Both the position numbers and the translations under genes were made by a program. Positions 16,127 to 21,448 of a stretch of 21,448 nt of DNA are shown here, piece after piece (within the stretch, counting starts at the first letter, position 1; each line of letters begins with the position of its first letter). Source of the stretch: JAFGSZ01 sp964492185 (GTDB lineage Bacteria; Bacteroidota; Bacteroidia; Bacteroidales; UBA10428); contig CAZBJH010000053.1 in NCBI GenBank assembly GCA_964492185.1, positions 1-21,448 on the forward strand, read 5' to 3'. The notes beneath the pieces were generated by a model. It saw only the letters and a program-made list of their open reading frames with translations, was not told where the DNA came from and searched no databases.

Positions 16127-16765
16127 ATGATCAATACCGACAAAGAAAAGCAATATGAGATCCTGGCGGTTGTAATAACAGGTGTAATGAAGTTTGTCAT
16201 GGCCGACTGGCTGCAACTGAAGGTGTTTTATATTATTGCTGCATGTTTGTACTGGATCAACCATATTTACAGAAAATACCGCGAGAATCCTGATATTCTT
16301 AAATTCTGGGGTTTTCATAAAGAGCATTTCAGAAGGTCTTTTCTTTTTCTTTTGCCTTTTGCCATAGCTGCTATCATTGGCATCCTGATCTATGGCACCT
16401 TGATCAATGCCGGATTTTTGAATTGGCATGTCATACCTGTTTTTTTGATGTATCCTGCATGGGGTATTATTCAGCAGTTTATGATAGCGGCGCTTATTGC
16501 CGGGAACCTTAAATCGATATCTGCCGTGAAGCTTAGTGATACACGGGTCATCCTGCTCACATCCGTTGTTTTTGCACTGGTGCATTACCCGAGTATAACA
16601 TTGATTATTTATGCTTTTGTGATGGAGATCATTTTTCTCCGCGTCTATTTCAGGTGGAACAATCTATGGGCACTGGGACTGTATCATGGCTGGGTATCCG
16701 GCCTGTTTATTTTCTTCGTGCTGGAAAGAGACCTCTGGACCGAGCTTTGGAATGTTTTTTCCTGA
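16127..16765 (+). CDS. CPBP-family (type II CAAX protease-like) membrane protein lacking the diglutamate
   Basis: CPBP proteins are membrane glutamic or metal-type proteases that in eukaryotes trim CAAX tails and in bacteria often serve bacteriocin immunity or protein processing. This 212-residue protein has about six hydrophobic segments. The pattern is recognisable: a WGIIQQFMIAALIAG segment at 112-126, FALVHYP at 149-155 (H153) and LYHGWVSGL at 185-193 (H187). In active members the first motif carries two adjacent glutamates followed by an arginine; here the pair is Q116-Q117 and the arginine is absent. It may be inactive or a distinct subclass. The ATG at 16127 follows the palindrome at 16056-16111. 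It lies 114 bases after the sulfur-transfer fusion, with which it shares strand only. Confidence 0.65.
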   Translation: MINTDKEKQYEILAVVITGVMKFVMADWLQLKVFYIIAACLYWINHIYRKYRENPDILKFWGFHKEHFRRSFLFLLPFAIAAIIGILIYGTLINAGFLNWHVIPVFLMYPAWGIIQQFMIAALIAGNLKSISAVKLSDTRVILLTSVVFALVHYPSITLIIYAFVMEIIFLRVYFRWNNLWALGLYHGWVSGLFIFFVLERDLWTELWNVFS

Positions 16766-16821
16766 TCAGAAGCCTGCCGTAAGTATATGGCTGATGGCAG
16801 GTCAAATGTTAAATTATAGCG

Positions 16822-16842
16822 CTGCAAGTCATAGACTTGCGG
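16822..16842. repeat. REP hairpin 1 upstream of the RAYT gene
   Basis: Arms CTGCAAGTC (16822-16830) and GACTTGCGG (16834-16842) form a near-perfect hairpin around ATA. It is followed by CATTTGGG, the same context that follows REP hairpin 3 at 17520. It is inverted relative to hairpin 2 and only 26 bases from it, so together they form a paired element of the BIME kind. Confidence 0.8.
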
Positions 16843-16868
16843 CATTTGGGGGGACAAGCTTTCTACTA

Positions 16869-16889
16869 CCGCAAGTCTGTGACTTGTGG
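16869..16889. repeat. REP hairpin 2 upstream of the RAYT gene
   Basis: Arms CCGCAAGTC and GACTTGTGG flank a TGT loop. The whole 21-base unit is the exact reverse complement of the unit at 17500-17520 on the other side of the transposase gene, so the gene is bracketed by perfect inverted copies. Confidence 0.85.
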
Positions 16890-16946
16890 TCCTGAAATAT
16901 TTACATTAGTTTTATTAAATTGCATTTTACATTAATTACCATTTTA

Positions 16947-17495
16947 ATGAGTAGAAATTACAAGTTTCGTGATCAGGAGAAACCATATTTTATCTCATTT
17001 GCTACCGTTTATTGGGTAGATGTATTTACCAGGATGAAATATAAAGACATTTTGGTTGAAAGTATGAATTATTGTGTTGATAAGAAGGATTTGATTATTT
17101 ATGCATGGGTAATTATGAGTAATCATGCACATATGATAATAGGAACAAAAGGTGAAAAGATGGAAAACATAATCAGGGACCTGAAAAAATTCACATCAAA
17201 ATCCATTATACATGCAATTAAGGGAGATTTGCAGGAAAGCAGAAAAGAATGGTTGCTTAATATGTTTGAAAAAGCAGGAAAAACTAATGGTAATAACAGA
17301 AAATACCAGTTTTGGCAACAACATAATAATCCGATTGAGTTAGATGGTAATGAGATGATTCAACAAAAACTGGATTATTTACATAATAACCCGGTAAAAG
17401 AAGGTATAGTTTGTGATACGGTAGATTTTCGTTATAGCAGTGCAGTTGATTATGCTAATGGAAAGGGATTGGTTAAGGTTCAGTTGTTCGATTAG
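16947..17495 (+). CDS. REP-associated tyrosine transposase (RAYT, Y1/HUH family)
   Basis: RAYTs are single-strand DNA nucleases related to IS200/IS605 TnpA that recognise REP hairpins. From the ATG at 16947 the protein has 182 residues. It shows the HUH motif at NHAH (H60, H62) in AWVIMSNHAHMII, the helix RDLKKFTSKSI, a FWQQHNNPIEL segment at 123-132, and catalytic-type Y144 in KLDYLHNNPV. It ends with the family's RYSSAVDY pattern. Nothing is truncated. A TTG reading from 16920 would add nine residues and is not favoured. The gene is bracketed by matching REP hairpins at 16869-16889 and 17500-17520, which supports the assignment. RAYTs are usually single-copy domesticated genes and not freely mobile insertion sequences. 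Confidence 0.95.
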   Translation: MSRNYKFRDQEKPYFISFATVYWVDVFTRMKYKDILVESMNYCVDKKDLIIYAWVIMSNHAHMIIGTKGEKMENIIRDLKKFTSKSIIHAIKGDLQESRKEWLLNMFEKAGKTNGNNRKYQFWQQHNNPIELDGNEMIQQKLDYLHNNPVKEGIVCDTVDFRYSSAVDYANGKGLVKVQLFD

Positions 17496-17499
17496 TGAG

Positions 17500-17520
17500 C
17501 CACAAGTCACAGACTTGCGG
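17500..17520. repeat. REP hairpin 3 downstream of the RAYT gene
   Basis: Arms CCACAAGTC and GACTTGCGG flank an ACA loop; the single mismatch can pair as G-U in single strands. It begins 5 bases after the transposase stop codon. It is the exact inverse of hairpin 2 and shares the downstream CATTTGGG context with hairpin 1. It may also act as a hairpin for the transcript's end. Confidence 0.85.
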
Positions 17521-17527
17521 CATTTGG

Positions 17528-17650
17528 GTGTCTGTTCAGAAGGTTCCATTTGCAAGGCTTGCTCAGTCCGAAAATGCGGAGTTTACTAGTCGTAAATGAG
17601 CAATTTTCGGACAAGCGTAACGCGGCAAATGGGAATTTATGGACAGACAC
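17528..17650. mobile_element. 123-base MITE-like long palindrome
   Basis: The terminal arms (17528-17553 and 17625-17650) are inverted copies matching at 21 of 26 positions, starting GTGTCTG and ending CAGACAC. Inside are further paired segments: TCCGAAAAT at 17567-17575 with ATTTTCGGA at 17603-17611, and TTTAC at 17582-17586 with GTAAA at 17592-17596 around a five-base loop. Three of these pairs share one centre, base 17589; a GCTTG/CAAGC pair is offset by 2.5 bases. The whole unit can therefore fold as one long hairpin. It has no coding capacity. The outer end is repeated at bases 1-14. Confidence 0.75.
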
Positions 17651-18372
17651 TAAATATGAAAAAAACGTTTCAGATTGGTCCCTTTTTTCAGCCGGTAATG
17701 AATATATAACAATAAAACTGCTATCATAAATACAGAAGCCATAACGATCAAACTCCATTCAAGATGAAACCGGTTTTGTACATACAAAGAAATGATGCCC
17801 TCGGTGCATAAACTCAGGAGTCCCGAGGCAATCAGGGACAAAGCAATAATATTCAGTCCGTGGTGCTTTGCTTTTCTGATCAGGTAGATAAGAATGAAAA
17901 CAATTACATAAGCAGCCAGCAGCAGGGGAATACCCAGCTTCATACCCCATCCAAGGTTGTCATTAAACATATCCAGGAGTACTAGCAGTGCAGAAGTCGC
18001 GATAAAACTGCCCGTCAGCATAAGGATGATCCTATGATGCCAGAATGTGATCAGACTTATATTTGCAAGGATCACAGCGCAAACCACTACAGGGTACTTT
18101 GACCATGTAATATCATTATTACCCAGGTAATCAATAATAAGTGTTACGATGATCCCTGAGAGAAGTATGATCGCGGATATTGTCCTGAATAACGTTCTCT
18201 TTTCTTCTGCATTTAGTTTTTGGTAATCCATCAGCATTTTGTTTTCCTGCTCGCGTTTTCTTATCCTGATATATTCGGTGTCTTTACCTTCTTCTATAAC
18301 CGGTTCCCCGCACAAGGGACAAAAGTTCATGTTTTTTTCCAGCTCAACGCCACAATTTTTACAGGTTTCCAT
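17650..18372 (-). CDS. Zinc-ribbon six-helix membrane protein (DUF6320-like)
   Basis: From the ATG at 18372 the protein has 240 residues. The first 22 form a zinc ribbon with C4, C7, C18 and C21 (CKNCG and CPLCG). A charged, probably helical linker (about 30-62) leads to six hydrophobic segments at roughly 64-83, 92-110, 115-134, 147-165, 172-197 and 205-226, then a basic tail. This layout, next to an alcohol-acetyltransferase-like gene, matches what I recall as DUF6320 proteins, whose role is unknown. A longer reading from 18411 adds 13 residues and is not favoured. The last base of the repeat element at 17650 forms part of the TAG stop codon, so the original 3' end may have been altered. 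Confidence 0.75.
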   Translation of the reverse strand: METCKNCGVELEKNMNFCPLCGEPVIEEGKDTEYIRIRKREQENKMLMDYQKLNAEEKRTLFRTISAIILLSGIIVTLIIDYLGNNDITWSKYPVVVCAVILANISLITFWHHRIILMLTGSFIATSALLVLLDMFNDNLGWGMKLGIPLLLAAYVIVFILIYLIRKAKHHGLNIIALSLIASGLLSLCTEGIISLYVQNRFHLEWSLIVMASVFMIAVLLLYIHYRLKKGTNLKRFFHI

Positions 18373-18419
18373 AATGAATGATTTAGACAAATTTATTAAC
18401 AGGCATATCATGAAAAGGA

Positions 18420-19751
18420 TTACTTTATCAAACTTATCTGTTTTTCATTTTTCCACCCTTCACTCAGATCATCACATTCTATTCCCTGGTCCCGCATAAG
18501 CCGGATTATCTTTTTTTCCGGTTCATTGGACCTGCTGATGTTTCCAAAGCTTAACACAAGCCGGTCACCAAACCCGATGATCCCGCAATTTATTTTAAGC
18601 ATGTTGTTTGGCGGCGGGGGAGTAAAAACAAAATGATCAATCATACTTTCCATTTCGGCCGGAAGAGAAACTTTCCCCAGGTTGGTGATAACACCGCTGT
18701 ACTGCCCGGGACCCAGGGAATAAAATTTAAGTCGCAGGATGAAGCTTTTCAGTACCAGCGGAATGCTTTTCACATATATCTTTCTTTCAGGACCCACGTT
18801 TCGGGCAATATTTTTATTTATCAGCTTTTTGTCGGTCTCCAGCCGTATCTGGTGATAGACGGTCTTTATGATCTCATCGAAGCTATAGTGTCCCAGACGA
18901 AGGTCGATCTCCGGAAGGACAAACAAAGAAAAATTACGCATGGATTTTGAAGGGAAGATGTTTCGCAGGTTCACCGGTACCTGTACCCTGATGGTCTTAT
19001 ATTTTTTATACCGGCTGTATGTGCCTGTCTCTTCATATATCTCCTGCAGGGTATATAAATATGCAGCCACCAGGTAATCGGTTATGCTCACTCCTTTATC
19101 AGAGGCTTTGGGTTTGATGGATGAGAGTGAGACTTTTATATGACGTGTTTTAAAGCGGGGACGGGAATTGAGCGCATATGGTATATGAAAGGCTTTTTGC
19201 CTTTTGATCATAGGAGGGATCTCCTGCCTGAAATAGCGGTTATAGGAGTCTTCATATTCTTCTTCCTCAACAGCATTACCGGGACGGTGAAAGTTAAAAT
19301 CACCCGGCAGAGCCTTTCCGCACTCTTCGGTATAGAGTGCCAGTAGGGTTTTTAAAAACTCGAAAGCCCCGGTTCCGTCAGTGAGGATATGCGAACACTC
19401 AATGCTTATCCGGTTGTGTGACACTAATATACGGATAAGCAGCTTTTTCTTTCCGAATTTTCTGCAGGGTAGCCTGTTATCCACCACTACAGGGAAATGC
19501 AGGGGTGCATGTTCAAGGTAATACCAGAAAAAACCTCTTTTCAGCCATACCCTGTAATAGGGAAAACGGTCTTCAACAAGTGATACGGCTTTCATCAGGG
19601 GCCTGATCTTAACCGTTTGTTTTAATACTGCTGTAAATCTGAATACAGTGGTATTTTCCTTATTTAGTGTCGCGGGAAAGATCTTGGCAGCATTGTCAAG
19701 CGGAAACCATAGTTGTTGTGCCTTAATGGTTTTATGATCTGTATTTTCCAA
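18420..19751 (-). CDS. HxxxD acyltransferase (alcohol acetyltransferase/condensation-like superfamily)
   Basis: The 443-residue protein has the two-lobed chloramphenicol-acetyltransferase-like fold of condensation domains and alcohol acetyltransferases. The start reads WFPLDNAAKIFPA at 15-27, and the active-site motif HILTDGTG lies at 121-128 (H121, D125). The C-terminal lobe has VRVPVN-like (VQVPVNLRNIFPSK) and ITNLGKVSLPAE segments typical of the family's DFGWG-side bridge region. No carrier-protein or adenylation domain is present, so it is not part of a peptide synthetase. Likely role: acyl transfer from CoA to an alcohol or amine; the substrate is unknown. The start is a TTG at 19751; no ATG lies in frame before residue 53, which would remove the conserved N-terminal motif. 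The zinc-ribbon gene starts 47 bases downstream. Confidence 0.8.
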   Translation of the reverse strand: MENTDHKTIKAQQLWFPLDNAAKIFPATLNKENTTVFRFTAVLKQTVKIRPLMKAVSLVEDRFPYYRVWLKRGFFWYYLEHAPLHFPVVVDNRLPCRKFGKKKLLIRILVSHNRISIECSHILTDGTGAFEFLKTLLALYTEECGKALPGDFNFHRPGNAVEEEEYEDSYNRYFRQEIPPMIKRQKAFHIPYALNSRPRFKTRHIKVSLSSIKPKASDKGVSITDYLVAAYLYTLQEIYEETGTYSRYKKYKTIRVQVPVNLRNIFPSKSMRNFSLFVLPEIDLRLGHYSFDEIIKTVYHQIRLETDKKLINKNIARNVGPERKIYVKSIPLVLKSFILRLKFYSLGPGQYSGVITNLGKVSLPAEMESMIDHFVFTPPPPNNMLKINCGIIGFGDRLVLSFGNISRSNEPEKKIIRLMRDQGIECDDLSEGWKNEKQISLIK

Positions 19752-19795
19752 TCTTAGTCCGGGTTTCGATTGTATTCTGCATGAATAATACTTAC

Positions 19796-19825
19796 TTTGT
19801 AAAATTACAAAACATTTTGTACAAA
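19796..19825. promoter_or_regulatory. Two adjacent TTTGTA palindromes, candidate operator
   Basis: TTTGTAA and TTACAAA form perfect inverted arms around AA at 19796-19811. Four bases later a second palindrome, TTTGTACAAA, lies at 19816-19825. Both sit 45-75 bases upstream of the acyltransferase start. The shared TTTGTA half-site suggests binding of a dimeric regulator, but the AT-rich background makes chance palindromes possible. Confidence 0.35.
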
Positions 19826-19901
19826 GAGGAGCGAAGCAGAACGTGTAATTTACCCTTTTTCAGGCTGGCCGGAAACATAATATAAAACGATTGATAGATT
19901 C

Positions 19902-20102
19902 TTATTTTGGTACAAAACGTACCATCTTATTTTCGAGCATGTCCTGAAGCTGTGCAAGCAATGCTTGTTCCTGGGGATCAATATGCCCGTCTTCAGTGGC
20001 GATATGGAGAATAAGATCATATTCTTCCCGTGTTATTTTATGATCCTGGATAGCTTTGGATATCATTTCATGTAAGCGGTGTGCACTCTCACTAGGTCTC
20101 AT
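19902..20102 (-). CDS. Small TerB-like helical protein
   Basis: The 66-residue protein is fully helical in appearance. A segment IATEDGHIDPQEQALLAQL at 29-47 is like the metal-binding or EF-hand-like turn of TerB-family proteins (usually about 140 residues), so this could be a stand-alone half-domain. It has no signal peptide, membrane segment or cysteine. The ATG at 20102 is the only good start. It sits between the acyltransferase gene (150 bases away) and the metallophosphoesterase gene, with its own gap on each side. Function is unknown; coding status is supported by its protein-like composition and the D/E pattern, not by a recognised homologue. Confidence 0.65.
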   Translation of the reverse strand: MRPSESAHRLHEMISKAIQDHKITREEYDLILHIATEDGHIDPQEQALLAQLQDMLENKMVRFVPK

Positions 20103-20167
20103 TTTCAGCAGTTTTTTTATTTACCAAAGGTACTGATTTCCTGGAATTATTTAATAAACTTAACCCG

Positions 20168-21412
20168 TCATTCTACATTAATAATAGTAATTTCCGGTAA
20201 TATACCCACCCGGCCGGTATAACCAATGAAACCGTATCCCCTGTTAACATAAAGGTATTGGTTATTAACCTTATACAAGCCTGCCCATCGTTTGTAAAGA
20301 TACTGTACCGGGCTCCATTTAAATCCGGGTAATTCAATTCCGAACTGCATTCCATGAGTATGCCCGCTTAAGGTAAGGTCTATTTCCGGATATTCTTTTA
20401 GTACTTCCTCATCCCAGTGTGAAGGATCATGACTCATTAATATCATTAACGGGAATGAATTTTTTATTCCCGACATGGCTTTTTGTAAATCACCGTAGCT
20501 GGTAAAATTTGCCCTGCTGCTCCAGTTTTCAACACCTATAAGGGCAAAACTATGGCCGTTTCTTTGTAATATCACATGGTCATTAAGCATCAGTTCCCAT
20601 CCCATGAGCTTGTGATAATCATATAACTGCTTAAGGTTATTTAGCTTTGCTTCTTCTGATGGCCAGGAAGCATAGTCGCCATAGTCATGATTTCCCATAA
20701 CCGAATATATGCCTAAAGGTGCTTTTAGTTGTTTAAAAATATTCAGGTAAGGTTCAATCTCATCTGCCTTGTAATTTACCAGGTCGCCTGTAAACAGGAT
20801 AATATCGGGTTTTTCCCGCGTAAGGGTATGCACGCCTTCTGCAACAGCCAGGCTGTCATCAAAACTGCCGGAATGTATATCCGATATCTGGGCAATCCTG
20901 AGTCCTTTTAATCCTTCCGGCAGGTCATGCACATCCACCTTAACATGCCTTACCATGTATTTGTATTTGTTGGACATTCCGAATATAAGGCTTGAAGTTA
21001 ACAGGGCTCCGCATACCAGGGCAATCTGTGAAATCAGTACCGGTCTGTTGAGAAGCCTGTATCCGTCCGGTGAGATCCCAATGATATATGACCAGGCCAG
21101 TTTAATCCCCCCTTGCACAAGAAGCACAATATCACCCGCCAGCATAATGGCTGTAACCAGAATCTTTCCGATAAAGAAACCGATTAAAATATTCACTGCC
21201 ACTTTCATGCCGGGGGATGGCCAGGAAGTGACTGACCACGTCCTCAGGACAAAGAAACTCCCTGATGTAACAATGCTCAAAACCAGGTAAACGGTTATCA
21301 GTGTATAGAATAAGCCGGAGTTGGAAGGTAAAACTGTTTTAACTGCTACAAAAGTGTAGTATTCTATTGCAAGCAGTATTAAAAGTATAATCAACAGAAA
21401 TTTTGTGTGCAT
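20168..21412 (-). CDS. Membrane-anchored metallophosphoesterase (YaeI/YkuE-like)
   Basis: The 414-residue protein has four hydrophobic segments at about 2-22, 34-57, 71-100 and 127-145, then a calcineurin-type phosphoesterase domain from about 170. All metal-site motifs are present: SDIHSG with D178 and H180, GDLVNYK from 209, GNHD at 240-243, SHDP with H328, and SGHTHGMQ with H351 and H353. This subgroup often acts on lipid pyrophosphates or other membrane phosphoesters; the substrate here is not known. The end (LYVNRGYGFIGYTGRVGILPEITI) is typical of the family. The ATG at 21412 gives a hydrophobic start suitable for membrane insertion. It is the last gene in the window, and its upstream region is cut by the edge. 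Confidence 0.92.
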   Translation of the reverse strand: MHTKFLLIILLILLAIEYYTFVAVKTVLPSNSGLFYTLITVYLVLSIVTSGSFFVLRTWSVTSWPSPGMKVAVNILIGFFIGKILVTAIMLAGDIVLLVQGGIKLAWSYIIGISPDGYRLLNRPVLISQIALVCGALLTSSLIFGMSNKYKYMVRHVKVDVHDLPEGLKGLRIAQISDIHSGSFDDSLAVAEGVHTLTREKPDIILFTGDLVNYKADEIEPYLNIFKQLKAPLGIYSVMGNHDYGDYASWPSEEAKLNNLKQLYDYHKLMGWELMLNDHVILQRNGHSFALIGVENWSSRANFTSYGDLQKAMSGIKNSFPLMILMSHDPSHWDEEVLKEYPEIDLTLSGHTHGMQFGIELPGFKWSPVQYLYKRWAGLYKVNNQYLYVNRGYGFIGYTGRVGILPEITIINVE

Positions 21413-21448
21413 GGTATATCTTTTATCATGAAATAGAAAACACTTAAT

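Noticed and set aside
16796..16801. GGCAGG pairing with CCTGCC at 16773-16778 as a terminator for the CPBP gene
   Set aside because: The loop is 17 bases and no T-run follows, so a terminator is not supported.
16686..16895. Plus-strand 69-residue frame overlapping the end of the CPBP gene and the REP hairpins
   Set aside because: It runs out of frame through the CPBP gene and two REP hairpins, with no protein features of its own.

Overview
The window looks like a chromosomal segment of an anaerobic or facultatively anaerobic member of the Bacteroidota. This is inferred from the AT-rich DNA, A-rich leaders with few recognisable Shine-Dalgarno sites, and gene content: a giant acyl-CoA dehydratase activase-like protein, a RACo-like ferredoxin/ASKHA protein, a NifX-like domain protein, and a zinc-ribbon membrane protein beside an alcohol-acetyltransferase-like gene. 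No rRNA, tRNA, CRISPR array, phage or conjugation genes were seen.

Layout. (1) 1-4974, plus strand: the end of a repeat element at the window edge, a NifX/NifB-type domain protein with a Gly/Arg-rich tail, then a 1428-residue fused activase/dehydratase-like iron-sulfur protein. (2) 5017-12932, minus strand, transcribed right to left: acetolactate synthase large subunit, RACo-like protein, a SAM methyltransferase, an MFS transporter, a free-standing archaeal-type threonyl-tRNA synthetase editing-domain homologue, a sirtuin, a TrmO/TsaA-family protein with an apparent signal peptide, a small TPR protein and a type 4 uracil-DNA glycosylase. From the transporter to the glycosylase the gaps are 1 to 28 bases, so co-transcription is likely. 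(3) 12933-13537: a 605-base divergent intergenic region with repeated GTTACAC half-sites. (4) 13538-16765, plus strand: a four-module sulfur-transfer flavoprotein (CoA-disulfide reductase, rhodanese, TusA, DsrE-like) and a CPBP-type membrane protein whose diglutamate is replaced by QQ. (5) 16822-17650: a REP-associated transposase (RAYT) between palindromic REP hairpins, followed by a 123-base MITE-like long palindrome. The outer end of that palindrome recurs at base 1 of the window. (6) 17650-21412, minus strand: a zinc-ribbon six-helix membrane protein, an HxxxD acyltransferase, a 66-residue TerB-like protein and a membrane-anchored metallophosphoesterase.

Functional themes. Several proteins handle iron-sulfur clusters or sulfur: the activase fusion, RACo, the glycosylase, the CoA-disulfide reductase fusion and possibly the NifX-like protein. 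This fits a low-redox lifestyle. The minus-strand cluster holds two families that in other organisms act on threonine tRNA (the editing domain and TrmO), but both carry features that question the textbook role: altered active-site positions in one and an export signal in the other. The clearest mobile-DNA signal is the RAYT/REP/MITE block, which appears to have landed at the 3' end of the zinc-ribbon gene and now supplies part of its stop codon. No single undescribed system is proven here; the best leads are these two oddities and the nested repeat block.
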